This document shows positions 46,601 through 55,265 of a DNA stretch of 64,000 bases, piece by piece. The number at the start of each line of letters is the position of its first letter. Positions within the stretch are counted from its first letter, which is position 1. Location of the stretch: positions 1-64,000 of IMG/VR virus record IMGVR_UViG_3300037189_017154; one strand, 5' to 3'. Source of the stretch: a virus. A program made the position numbers and the translations under genes. A model generated the notes under the pieces. It saw only the letters and a list, made by a program, of their open reading frames with translations, was not told the origin of the DNA and ran no database searches.

Positions 46601-49600
46601 TGGTGGCTACGATACAGGAACCGACGGGGATGGCTATATAGAAGTAAATCCTAACAAGGACGGAACATGGGAAGTAAGTCACGCATATAACTACCTGATC
46701 GATGAAAATGGTCCTGAAGGTGTTATGGATGAGGGCTCACAGACTTTCAAGACTAAAGAAGAAGCTATGGCGTATGCTAACGATAAGCTTGAATATTACA
46801 ATAGTCAGGAAGTCTATGATGATGCCTCTGATCACGCTATGGAAGCTGCATACCGTGGTGGAATGTACGATGAGGGCTTTGAGCAACGTCCTGGAAGACA
46901 AGTCAACATTGGTGATTTTGAGGTCTTTAAGGGTAACTATTCTCTAAGTGATAAATTTGAGGACTTCAATGTCAGAATTGAAAAGACTCCAGAAGGTAAA
47001 TGGAAAGTAACTCCATCAGTCTTTGGATTCCCTGGAAACGATGTAAACCGCCGCGAGGACTGGTTTGATCAAACTCCTCAAACATTTGACAACTTAGAAG
47101 ATGCTAAGAAGTCAGCTGTTAAAGAAGCAAACTATCTAAGTAATGACACCAATAGATCCGGTGCCCTCGATGAGAGGGGACCAGGTTATGGTTTCGCTCA
47201 GAAGCCTGGAAAGAAAGTAAGTCCAGAAGTTTCTGCTAAGAACAAGGAACTAGCTAAGAGACTTATGGAAAAGGGTGCTTTTGATCCTGATGGTGGTTTA
47301 GATGAAGATGACCCAGACTATGAAGCTCTTCAAGATATTAAGGATCGTAACGAGGCTTACCTAGATAACCTTGCTGCTACAGATCCAGCAGAGTATTTCT
47401 ATACTATTGCTAAAGCTGGAGAGTTTATGGGCGCTGAACCATCTGACTTCAGACGTATGATTGAAAAGCCATACAACTACCATGCTGAAGTTCTTGAATC
47501 AGAGATGAACAGCTGGGTCGGAGACAACAACAGCGGCTACTGGTTAGATGAAATCGGTCACGGCTCTGAGGGCGAAGGCTTCGCTCAAAAAGCTGGAACT
47601 AAGAAAGTAAATCCAAAGGCAGCAATTCAAAAGATTATTGATGCAGCTCCTAAAGATCAGGGCTTTGCTCAGCGTGCTGGTAAAGAAGACGGTTTAAAGA
47701 GCAACGGTACAATTGCTGGAGATATCTATGATCCAGAGACCTACGGCATGATGGACTGGGCATCTAAATGGACAGATTTCTCGGTTTCTGAAGGAGAAAA
47801 TAGGCTTGGCGAGTGGTGGAAGTGGCAAGAAGAGTTTGGTCAGTGGGCAGTTAGCGAAGATCCAAAAGAAGCTGCGGGTCAGGGTCTAGTTGACGTCTAC
47901 ACTCTTCGTGATATTTTAGATGGAAACGTTGGCACGTTTAATCCTCTAAGCAAGAGAGATTCCGGTTGGCGTGATCGAGGAGATGGTAGTCACGAGTTTA
48001 AATCTGAGACTATAAATATATTCCCTACTAAAAATGATGACGGAACATTTGATTACACCATTACTAATGCGGCTACCGATGAGTTGATTGACACAATCGA
48101 AAACGTAGGTGCGGCTGATAGTGTTGAAAATCTTATTTCTGGTGAATTTAGATCAGATTTGGAAGATATTGGCTATGAAGTCAGTGGTAGATCTAGTAAT
48201 GCTGTTAATCTATTCTCAGATCCATATGACAGAAGTAGAGGGTTTGCTCAAAAGTCTGGATCTGACTCCGGGCTATTAGAAGAAAATCCTGCAGCTATTA
48301 AACTCAGCGGTAAATTTAGTGATACCGGATCTGGTGGAATAAACTATCAGGATTCTGAAGGTAGATCCAAGGGTAGCGTACAAATGTTCTTTACTAAAGA
48401 TAAGAATGGTAAAGAAAGCTACGGTTGGATGGTCGAGTACCTACCATCTAATGGAGAAGGTATTGTACGTAAGAGTTTTATGCAAAAATATGACGGTGCC
48501 TACGAAGGAAAACCGTGGATTGCAGCTGAAAAACATCTAAGAAATCTAATTGCTAAAGACAATGCTAGCCAGAACAAACAAAAAACTGGTGGATTCTCTG
48601 CTAAGCAGATGGAACCTGCAACTCCTGCCCAGTATGCTCTTCTACAAGAGTACGCTGACGAGAGAGTACCAGCTGATGATCTAACTGCACAGGCAATTCA
48701 AGACGCACTTGCTAACAGGAACCTAACTAAGGCACAGATGAGTGCTCTTATTGGTCCTATGAACGATGCTGAATTCAAGCCGGGCGTTGACCCTAACAAG
48801 CCAAGCGACCGTGCTCTTAAGTCATTAAACAGCAAGCTTGTCACTAAAGATCTAACTCCAGAAGAAGTCAAGGACATCCTAGACAACCTACCGAACATGA
48901 ACCGTGCAGAAGTTGATGCTCTAAACGACAGGCTTCGCAGGAAGAAGGATCGTCCAGAGACCATTGGTTTCGCTCAAGAGCCAGGTGGTTCTGATGACGA
49001 GAACATGGAGCAGCTAATGGGCGACGACCTAGGCAACGACAGAAACGTTGAAACCCAGGGCGAAATGTCTGACTACTACAACTCTCTCAAAGGTGACCGT
49101 ATTGCAGAACTTCAAAAGAAACTCGATGCTGCAAATGAAGAAATCAATATCTTCGGTCTAGATGACTTGCAAGAAATGCTAGACGAGGCTGACCCAGATA
49201 GCGAAGCTAACCTAAAGAGATATGGTAAAACTTGGCCTGCAGAGCAGTCTTACATTGCAGCTCAGGATCTTAGAGACGCTGCAGAGCAAATTAGAAACAG
49301 CAATAACCCTAACGTTGACAAGAGTCTAGCTGATGATCTAGACAATGCCGCCAATCAGGTTATGAAGCGTATGGAAGATAGGATCAATCCACTACTGTTC
49401 GCTTCAGTTGAAGATCCATATGGTACCAATTTTGATCTAGGTGATGTAGACACAGATCTAGACCAGATGCGTGAACTCTACTTTGAGACTGACACAGATG
49501 AGATCAAGAAATATCTAGATCAAACTGGAGTCTACGGTGACGTTAGATCTGGTGGAGCAGAAGCAGTAGTTTCTGATAAACCAGAAGAAGATGGCGAAAA

Positions 49601-52600
49601 CAAAGGCAAATACAGAGCTTCTGTAAGTTACGGTGGCGGAACTGCTGCTGATGATCAGGTAGAGTACTTTGATGACCCAGAAGATGCTAAAGACTGGGCA
49701 GCTAATGAAGTTTCTAACTTAAGTAGCTATCACCAAGTAGGTCTTACTCACCCAGACAAATCTTTCTCAGATCTTGATGCAGAAAGAGATGCTGCAATTG
49801 CAAATGGCACTGAGCAGGAGTTCCTAAGTAGACTATCTGACGTAGCAAAAATAATGAGAGATCAGAGAGGCGATGAAAAGCTATCTCGTGAACTTGATGA
49901 CTACGTTGAACGTGCCCAGGCAGCTCTTGACAAGAAGAAGGGCAACGCAGGAGGTCAAGGCTTCGCTCAAAGACCAGGATCTGATGAGAACGAGCAAGAT
50001 ATAATCGACGACATCAAGTCTCGTGGACAAGATATCATTGATGGTCTTAGAGACAATGGCAAAATCGATGTTGAAACTGATGAAGAGTTCGAAGCTAGAA
50101 TTGCTGACTATCAAAGGAACTTGGATGGTCTACTATTCCAACTAAACTTTGGCAATAGCGATACTTTAGAGCGTTTTGGGATGGATTTCGATTCCACAGC
50201 ATGGACAAGTTCTGGTAATGACGAACTTCTTGCTCAGCTAGAAGATCTAGTTCCAGAAGCTAGAAGACGTCGTAGTAGTGCTATTTATGGATCCCGTGGC
50301 TTTGCTCAGGAACCAGGCTCCGGAACCCCTGTCAGAAATGACAAACTAAACCCAACCAGTGATGGTGGATTTGGTACTAATCCTTACTCTGATAGTCAAA
50401 TTGAAGTCAATCCTACCAAAGATGGTAAGTGGGAAGTAAATCATGCTTATAACTACATGATTGACGAGAATGGTCCTACAGGTACCATTGACGAGGGTTC
50501 TAAACTCTTTGATTCCAAAGAAGAGGCTCTTGCATTTGCTAATGAAAAACTTGACTACTACAACAGTTCTGATGTAGACAGAGATGCAGAAGATCACAAT
50601 GCTGATCGTTATACTGGGTTTGATCAAAAGCCAGGCAACGCAGTTGTCTCTCCTAAGATGGGTGAACCAGCTTCAGATGCTCAGTACGACTACCTCAAAG
50701 AACTTGGCGATACTCAGGATGGAATCAGTCCGGATCTAGCTACTGCAATCCAGGATGCTCTATCAAGTAAAAACTTGACAAAGGCTCAGGTGGGTGCATT
50801 GCTAGGACAACTTAGAGCTCTAAAGCCTAAGGCTGGTATTGATACAAGTAAGCCGACTCCTCGTCAAATTCAGAGAGTCAAAGATCTTGCGAACTCACTT
50901 GGCCTAAGCCCTGCTGAAAAGCGTAAGCTTGGTCTTAGCAAGGTGAGCAGCATGTCTTCTGATGAAGTTCAGAAGCTCATTGACAACCTAAAGCGTAGAG
51001 GCGGGGGAGACGAGGGGTCAGGTGGTGTCCGCCCAAAAGGTAGACCCGGCGATAAGCCGGGTGGTGGCGGATCAGTAGGTCAAGTACCCGGAAAATTAAT
51101 TTCTTATACTCCTAGAAGTAAATTCTTAGAAAAAGATAGATCTGACGCTAAAGAAATTTATGACAGAGTAAATAAGAATCTTGACAAATATGCTAGTCAG
51201 GATTCTGAATTTGCAAAAAAATTAGAAGAGTCTAAGAAGAAGTACCCTGAAGGCATCTACAGCATGATTGACATTGCTGCAGATCCTAACTCTACTCAGC
51301 AGCAAATTGACGATGTTATAAAAGACGTCAATGATCTTAATAAAGCTCTGCAGAGTAGTAAAGCGGATGTATTTGCTGGAGACACTAATGTATTAGATGG
51401 TCTTGCTAAATATAAATTTGCCGAGCTAACCCCAGAAGTTAATAAACAAAAACTATCTGGAGGAAGCAAGAAGCACTCTGAAGGTGACACTGTAGATTCT
51501 AGATTTAGTGCTATGTATAACCCTAACCTAGTTGAATACAAGAGCTCAGAAAATGGTAGGGGCTCCACTAATACAGCAATTGGTTATGTAACTACCGATG
51601 CTTTAGAAGGCATGGCTGGAAATGAAATTCGTAATGCAAGTGTAGTTAACGATATTGCAAAAGATCTTAAAAATGGAGTTGGATTTAAAGAACCGATAAT
51701 CATGATTTACGATCCAAAAACCGGTAAAGCATTTATTACTGAAGGTAACCATAGACTTGCTGCAGCAAAAAAGGCTGGAGTTAAATACGTTCCAGTAAGA
51801 ATTGTAAATCTAGATGTAGCTCCAGGTGACCAGATTAAGATGGAGCGAGTTGGTAAGCCTCTAGGACGTAGAGCTGCCCCTATTGGCGGAGGTGAGTGGT
51901 CTTCAACAATTCAGCCTAGTCAAATATTTGATGACTCTCAGCTTCTCCAAGAAGATGCCGGAGGTTTTGCTCAAGCAGCCGGATCACCTAGAGCCAAGAG
52001 ATTCAACGAAATGGCGGCTGACCGTAAGTTTGTAGACGCTACAACTGAAAAAGATGCTAAGAAAGATATTAGCCGTTGGAGTAGAGAAGAAAACGGTCTA
52101 AAAACTGAAATTACTGAACGTAATGGAAGATTCACTGCCAAGTTCAGCGATAAGCCTAAAGAAGAAGTAGACCTTGGTATCAATGAATCTGCAGCGTTTA
52201 AAGAGGCAGAACGCCAGATTATGCTCAGAACCGCTGAGTTTGACACTGTTGACCTAGATGGCTTTGCTCAAAAAGAAGGCGACAAGGGTCCTAAGCGTCA
52301 ACGCGTTCTAGAAGCCATCGCTTCAGTAAGCAACGCCCTCGGTCTATTCGACGAGTGGAAGGGTAAGACTACCAAGGTTCGTGAAGATGTAAACAACGTT
52401 GGCGAATTTGTCAACAACATGCGTTACGTCAAGGCGGATCTTGAAAAAGCAATCAATAACCTAAAGAACTCTAAGGGTGTTGAAGAGAAGATGGCTGCCA
52501 TCTCTGAGCTGACTGCTGCAATCAAGAAAGCAAAACTTGCTGCAAGAATTGCTAAGGATCGTTGGAAGAGAAATCACCCTGAAGACCTGAAGCCTAAGGC

Positions 52601-55034
52601 TCCAAAGACTCCTAAAGCTATTGAAGCTCCTACAGTTGAAAAAGTTAGCAAGAAGTTTGAAGACGATTTAACTGCAGCTGAAGAAGCAATCAGTCCTACC
52701 CCTGGACGACTTCCTAATCCTGAGCCTTACAACATTCCACGTGGTGGAGTGTACATGTATGACGAAAACGGTAACCGCCTACGTCAAGATGGCACACCTT
52801 TTAGACCGATTGGTCCTTCAGATCTGGATGGCTTCGCTCAGTCCCTACCGACCGAGACAGTATCTCCTAAAGATTTCAAGGCTAGACAAGCTAAAGCTAT
52901 AGCAGATAACAAGGCTGCTGCGGCTTCTATGATGGATATTTTCCGTAAGCGTATAAAGAACCCAGCTTGGCACAAATGGCAAGCTCCTTACTCAGATTAT
53001 CCTGCCGACGATCCAATGACTGCTCCGGTTAATCCGAGCAACATGCCATTTAACCCTTCATCTAATCATCAATATAGTGCGATAAACCACCACGCTCTAG
53101 CTACTGCAGCTGCTGAACGTGGCTATACAGACCCTCGCTGGATGACTTCAGCACAGGCTAAAAAACTTGGTGCTACTGTTCGTGATGGCGAGCAGGGTGT
53201 GAAGATCATGACATTTATGACTATTGAAGATGAAGAATCTGGAGAGCGCTCAATAGTCCAAGTACCTAGATTTGTTTTTAACGCTCAGCAAATGGATGGT
53301 CTAGAGCCTTATAGTCCTAGCCAACAACCAAAGATGGATGCTGCACAGGCTATTGATTTCGTTCTTGGTAGATTTAGTGAAGCCGAGAAAAAGCGTGGCA
53401 AGAGTGGAAATATAAAGATCTGGGAGGATCTGTACGGTAGTGACACCCCTATGTGGAGTCCTGCAGGAGCTCGTAGGCCTGAAAATATTAGAATGCCTGA
53501 TCGTAGCAAATACGACAGCCCTGAAGATTACCTATATAGTTTATTCCACGAACTAGCCCATGCAACTGGAACTCAGGATAGACAGGGTAGAGAAGCCCAC
53601 CTAGCTCAAGCGCGTGGGGACATGACTATGGGTCAGCTAGCGGTTGAAGAAGCCACTGCCGAGATTGCTTCTCAGCTATTACTACAGCGTCTAGGTCTAA
53701 ACTATAATCCAGACAGAACAGCCGAATACCTAAGATCTCACGATCTTAATGATGCTCAGCTAAATGAAGCAATGGCAAAAGCAGAGCTAGCAGTTGATTA
53801 TGTACTAGGTAACGATGTTCTCCCTCCATGGCATAACAGCTCTAGCGACATGATGGAAGCTGCAGAAGTCCCTGGATATACTCCACCTGCTTCACGTAGC
53901 TGGAACCCTAATACTAACCTAGGTCCTCAGGACGCTCCTTCAGCATTCCCTGCTGGAACTCCAGGATCTGATGAAAACCCAGAAGTAACTGGTTTTGCTC
54001 AGAAGCCTGGAAAGTTTGACAGAACTGGTAAAAAGTCTGTAACTGATAGCAAGACTGCAACAGAAAAAGTTATGGCCGGTCTTCTTGAGAAGATCAAGCA
54101 GGGAGAGACTCCTTGGCGTAAGCCTTACAAAGAGGGCGAAAAGTACGCAGGTATAGCTCTACCTAGAAACCCATCGTCTAAGCACATCTACTCGGGTGTA
54201 AACGCTATGGCTCTAAGATTTGCTCAAGAAGAGAATGGCTATAGCGATCCTCGATGGATGACCTATAACCAAGCTTCGGCAATGGGTGGTCAGGTACGTA
54301 AGGGTGAGAAGGGTACATTCATTCTTGTTCCTATGCGTATCACTCAGCAGGATGAGAAAGACCCAAACAAGAAGCGTTCATTCACCATGTTCAAAGCTAC
54401 TGCAGTATTTAACGCTGAGCAGATTGATGGTCTGAATCTACCTGAACTATCTACAGAGAGCCTCCCTAAGATGACTCCTCTAGATGCACAGGAATTCATT
54501 GTTGAGCGTTACAAGAAGGCAATGGCAGCTCGTACCGGCAAGGCTCCAAACATCAAACATACTTATGTTGGAAGTGGTGGAGCACACCAGGCTCCAAACT
54601 GGGGAACCTTATCGGATGAAGTTACTCTACCTAACCTAGAGCAATTTAATTCTCCTGAAGATCTGTTTGACACAATCGCTCACGAACTTGTACACAGTAC
54701 AGGCCACCCAGATCGTCTAGACAGATCGGATCTAACCAAGGACTATGCCAATGATTTAGAGTCTAGAGCTAGAGAAGAACTTATTGCTGAAATTGGAGGT
54801 GCTCTACTAGCTAATATGTTTGGTGTAGATGCAACATTTGATAACAGTGCAGCATATGTTCAAAGCTGGCTAAAGCACCTACAATCCAACCCAGACGAGA
54901 TTATCAATGCAACTAGCCAGGCCCAAAAAGCTGTAGACTATATTCTTGGTACAGATCTTGGAGACTGGAGCCCGATTGACGGATATAGCATTGGAAATGC
55001 TGTCCAAAAACCTACAGAAGAAGAGGAGTCATAA
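40647..55034 (+). CDS. giant polyvalent protein with 26 GFxQ motifs, ParB-like and two ArdC-zincin domains
   Basis: 4795 residues, GTG start behind AGGAAGG. Residues 1-430 are a head-type N-terminal region with a basic GRF segment. From 429 to 4449 the protein is divided by 26 copies of G-F-x-Q-x-[PAS]-G or close variants (429, 561, 869, 992, 1001, 1115, 1230, 1353, 1458, 1553, 1729, 1963, 2077, 2182, 2311, 2339, 2532, 2649, 2774, 3105, 3218, 3324, 3773, 3872, 4062, 4449). Between them are acidic modules, many duplicated (YTSxDGRL..DGE.IG units; two copies of a VNPxKDGxWEV unit near 1990 and 3245; DUF3072-like TPxQYxxL..LTKAQ units near 1568, 2655 and 3341). A ParB/Srx-like domain lies near 3585-3740 (EGNHRLAAAKKAGV). 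Two ArdC-N plus zincin units end the protein, with HELAH at 4301 and HELVH at 4679. This is the architecture of polyvalent proteins thought to be delivered with phage DNA. Confidence 0.9.
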   Translation: MSQNLSALVAALETINQKDLELSVVETEQIFKKGVVTHVLQQNALVASIRQVAIKDVLKFTDRYIASKLDNEDPRDVFFNAAREVTSFVEYAVNGPALERVMAVEHRDLLPAAHPFSTKTISPITASALRVRNAAWVAWDPRITDDAARKAVFDAYVQQPNTTKGLYAVARLESLTASVVPADIKLGAVTAAFGVGNPFAGNNSSAARSARAKLQRRDRKGRFAEMGGGSRILAMIGNMIKSFTGKFAGIPQDSNNIEVEIAGNSDLPGGIYSVPASKVEGLKAILRGNMVSPAVPANSRNSRAAIDLQDLLASRKSAPTGWTDNGDGKFTSADGYSVSQIDIPQDATGMNDKNGNFLPFELQGKFIGAGPNGSYDRSKPVFELKDANGNVVGRAQEWANLQKLAADSDESKGAAPKTKARLRTPQPAGFRQEPGDNTEPIDVVGDSEVEPLPAPPRKEDDNFEANYINYLATKDYKAKDVTDTDGKYFLSEQELADGGKLWQVGDDMDDNGPQYVAQKADGTFEVNGKTFYPKNYGGDVISAADDAFSTADKNRSAGKRGFAQEAGSEEKVNSETLDGWAKKYGAVETTTPDDTAKNMRRWALDGHDIVMENANTDSIKPYNFKIKITEGPDAGKFYWGSSVADIPSNYQYGLSREEDLEQLFSFPKNIKRKKDGLEPLKTDKNQQRDSKIERIKNNRAQRAKVTNAIATADPKKIQEALDDAAIPEKYQDVLKAQLKKAQDFENGLSEDPHWTKDEIAAIEQMAKDYGYEGDIVPNEEGVYSFTLGSEDDYSWAELTIFPGNRADLTQYTTGAYSPGGWDEPPSQDVDSETRSIPVGSSMDDLENIFAGGDNSSDAPEPPERDEDEGFYQKPGEEPEIKTVDDYVNSKYGRGFKETTTEADKAAGRRVWFYEDTDTGGGGEVTQNADGTVDISGTTFSQGMFGERQSEFDDSFDPNFYGEGEDGRVGAIDDAFGTIKYKTGDPGVPDSDGFEQAPGLPGFRQKSGKGKFELPEDFDSVKNWKDLGNGKYEYTSKDGRLKVRYNEEFDAEPDGEGGMRGYENSYAEIELDGEVIEDSLDANGASFLFGEGEREFEPAELADRVVKSLKDAQSKGFKQEAGKDSEAQAESYLNELEQDASEILDRNPMGTTEWTSKDGRVKAVHGDDGSAGEYVEVFLDGKSIGGVGKYSPVEDPKTGNYSEPWDSPDKEPGWVADGIYELLKENLATEGFKQEAGKEKFELSKEFYNDKNWSKEPFKNPEWTSADGKVKVKYVSDGDVNDEGRPVDTSYLEVSVDGEVIGDISAPNALQYNAGDPNDPEYMRTGIPSSKLELDEYGDDVQAMVDNHLKSKGGFKQSAGEAGGVRKSHISDLDNWSSDPSDGGEGTYTSPDGRLTLEAMADADTDGEGGMKDLSRIAVSYDGEEIGTLPKLGVMYNEADLADDVDNLVSKYLEKQTGGFNQQPGSGRRKVGNFRVIPREEFTDIVGAADTSDGGIVRLEKTKNGTITPTAYNRFGQVMAQSEPTTDLDAALKEGERLLSGLEGKAQDSPEVSGFSQKPGEEPPAWTKDPATPLQYNKLQGILDNQADRLPTDVRDMVEEAVANKALTKGEMGKLLAEVGKSADLSISYTPKVDKAHASDRANWKYDKKSKSYSYTSADGRLSINAVSPEDGATTVTYDGKPVQISRPYGSEIWQSVDNGGVPIGDSVDTAIKDRLDFENKTGIYSDKSGFAQAPGSTSKAIRTPQPQVDEGRAASAKFAKDGFLEQTTNYGSGDSDLSWEIDVDDMESAAIVVKYSPNRGTWYAYAQYRDKRGNLSTAENGDLGDFKTAEEAMAAASAFNNDEDRMDEYNEIIRDARKARMQAVATKFEEAVANKDYDALKELLNDEDVLTSEDSDFLENDILEEMNSISLEEERQSDVEDALASNDKDRLEELLGDDDYEEYHSRLEDAINDFKHGEEDPDGFEQAPGKKLTPRNNQTLKPNSIGGYDTGTDGDGYIEVNPNKDGTWEVSHAYNYLIDENGPEGVMDEGSQTFKTKEEAMAYANDKLEYYNSQEVYDDASDHAMEAAYRGGMYDEGFEQRPGRQVNIGDFEVFKGNYSLSDKFEDFNVRIEKTPEGKWKVTPSVFGFPGNDVNRREDWFDQTPQTFDNLEDAKKSAVKEANYLSNDTNRSGALDERGPGYGFAQKPGKKVSPEVSAKNKELAKRLMEKGAFDPDGGLDEDDPDYEALQDIKDRNEAYLDNLAATDPAEYFYTIAKAGEFMGAEPSDFRRMIEKPYNYHAEVLESEMNSWVGDNNSGYWLDEIGHGSEGEGFAQKAGTKKVNPKAAIQKIIDAAPKDQGFAQRAGKEDGLKSNGTIAGDIYDPETYGMMDWASKWTDFSVSEGENRLGEWWKWQEEFGQWAVSEDPKEAAGQGLVDVYTLRDILDGNVGTFNPLSKRDSGWRDRGDGSHEFKSETINIFPTKNDDGTFDYTITNAATDELIDTIENVGAADSVENLISGEFRSDLEDIGYEVSGRSSNAVNLFSDPYDRSRGFAQKSGSDSGLLEENPAAIKLSGKFSDTGSGGINYQDSEGRSKGSVQMFFTKDKNGKESYGWMVEYLPSNGEGIVRKSFMQKYDGAYEGKPWIAAEKHLRNLIAKDNASQNKQKTGGFSAKQMEPATPAQYALLQEYADERVPADDLTAQAIQDALANRNLTKAQMSALIGPMNDAEFKPGVDPNKPSDRALKSLNSKLVTKDLTPEEVKDILDNLPNMNRAEVDALNDRLRRKKDRPETIGFAQEPGGSDDENMEQLMGDDLGNDRNVETQGEMSDYYNSLKGDRIAELQKKLDAANEEINIFGLDDLQEMLDEADPDSEANLKRYGKTWPAEQSYIAAQDLRDAAEQIRNSNNPNVDKSLADDLDNAANQVMKRMEDRINPLLFASVEDPYGTNFDLGDVDTDLDQMRELYFETDTDEIKKYLDQTGVYGDVRSGGAEAVVSDKPEEDGENKGKYRASVSYGGGTAADDQVEYFDDPEDAKDWAANEVSNLSSYHQVGLTHPDKSFSDLDAERDAAIANGTEQEFLSRLSDVAKIMRDQRGDEKLSRELDDYVERAQAALDKKKGNAGGQGFAQRPGSDENEQDIIDDIKSRGQDIIDGLRDNGKIDVETDEEFEARIADYQRNLDGLLFQLNFGNSDTLERFGMDFDSTAWTSSGNDELLAQLEDLVPEARRRRSSAIYGSRGFAQEPGSGTPVRNDKLNPTSDGGFGTNPYSDSQIEVNPTKDGKWEVNHAYNYMIDENGPTGTIDEGSKLFDSKEEALAFANEKLDYYNSSDVDRDAEDHNADRYTGFDQKPGNAVVSPKMGEPASDAQYDYLKELGDTQDGISPDLATAIQDALSSKNLTKAQVGALLGQLRALKPKAGIDTSKPTPRQIQRVKDLANSLGLSPAEKRKLGLSKVSSMSSDEVQKLIDNLKRRGGGDEGSGGVRPKGRPGDKPGGGGSVGQVPGKLISYTPRSKFLEKDRSDAKEIYDRVNKNLDKYASQDSEFAKKLEESKKKYPEGIYSMIDIAADPNSTQQQIDDVIKDVNDLNKALQSSKADVFAGDTNVLDGLAKYKFAELTPEVNKQKLSGGSKKHSEGDTVDSRFSAMYNPNLVEYKSSENGRGSTNTAIGYVTTDALEGMAGNEIRNASVVNDIAKDLKNGVGFKEPIIMIYDPKTGKAFITEGNHRLAAAKKAGVKYVPVRIVNLDVAPGDQIKMERVGKPLGRRAAPIGGGEWSSTIQPSQIFDDSQLLQEDAGGFAQAAGSPRAKRFNEMAADRKFVDATTEKDAKKDISRWSREENGLKTEITERNGRFTAKFSDKPKEEVDLGINESAAFKEAERQIMLRTAEFDTVDLDGFAQKEGDKGPKRQRVLEAIASVSNALGLFDEWKGKTTKVREDVNNVGEFVNNMRYVKADLEKAINNLKNSKGVEEKMAAISELTAAIKKAKLAARIAKDRWKRNHPEDLKPKAPKTPKAIEAPTVEKVSKKFEDDLTAAEEAISPTPGRLPNPEPYNIPRGGVYMYDENGNRLRQDGTPFRPIGPSDLDGFAQSLPTETVSPKDFKARQAKAIADNKAAAASMMDIFRKRIKNPAWHKWQAPYSDYPADDPMTAPVNPSNMPFNPSSNHQYSAINHHALATAAAERGYTDPRWMTSAQAKKLGATVRDGEQGVKIMTFMTIEDEESGERSIVQVPRFVFNAQQMDGLEPYSPSQQPKMDAAQAIDFVLGRFSEAEKKRGKSGNIKIWEDLYGSDTPMWSPAGARRPENIRMPDRSKYDSPEDYLYSLFHELAHATGTQDRQGREAHLAQARGDMTMGQLAVEEATAEIASQLLLQRLGLNYNPDRTAEYLRSHDLNDAQLNEAMAKAELAVDYVLGNDVLPPWHNSSSDMMEAAEVPGYTPPASRSWNPNTNLGPQDAPSAFPAGTPGSDENPEVTGFAQKPGKFDRTGKKSVTDSKTATEKVMAGLLEKIKQGETPWRKPYKEGEKYAGIALPRNPSSKHIYSGVNAMALRFAQEENGYSDPRWMTYNQASAMGGQVRKGEKGTFILVPMRITQQDEKDPNKKRSFTMFKATAVFNAEQIDGLNLPELSTESLPKMTPLDAQEFIVERYKKAMAARTGKAPNIKHTYVGSGGAHQAPNWGTLSDEVTLPNLEQFNSPEDLFDTIAHELVHSTGHPDRLDRSDLTKDYANDLESRAREELIAEIGGALLANMFGVDATFDNSAAYVQSWLKHLQSNPDEIINATSQAQKAVDYILGTDLGDWSPIDGYSIGNAVQKPTEEEES

Positions 55035-55204
55035 TGGCTAAAAAAGAAATGCCAGAAGATCCAATGGAGCCTAAACGTTACACAGAAGATGACCCAGAGT
55101 ACTGGGCTCTGATGGCAAGAATTATTGGCAACCCTGTTCCAGACTTTGAAGATGATTCTGATGAAGTCGATGAAAATGGCGTCTACCGCGGAAAATCGAA
55201 ATAG
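55034..55204 (+). CDS. small acidic protein
   Basis: 56 residues, acidic, TAATG-coupled to the giant gene, GAAGAGGAG as SD. No domain recognised. May be an accessory or stabiliser of the giant protein (position only). Confidence 0.6.
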   Translation: MAKKEMPEDPMEPKRYTEDDPEYWALMARIIGNPVPDFEDDSDEVDENGVYRGKSK

Positions 55205-55209
55205 TCACT

Positions 55210-55239
55210 TTTACAATAGAAGTGTACAATAAATATAAA
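55210..55239 (+). promoter_or_regulatory. possible promoter of the protease gene
   Basis: TTTACA at 55210-55215 and TATAAA at about 55234-55239 (18-base spacer) in the 61-base gap before the protease gene; SD is weak (ACAGGAC). Confidence 0.4.
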
Positions 55240-55265
55240 TACTACTCAACAACAGGACTTTTTAG

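Noticed and set aside
41386-50627. Numerous ORFs in other frames across the giant gene on both strands
   Set aside because: They overlap the clearly coding frame, lack RBS and show repeat-derived sequence only; treated as shadows.
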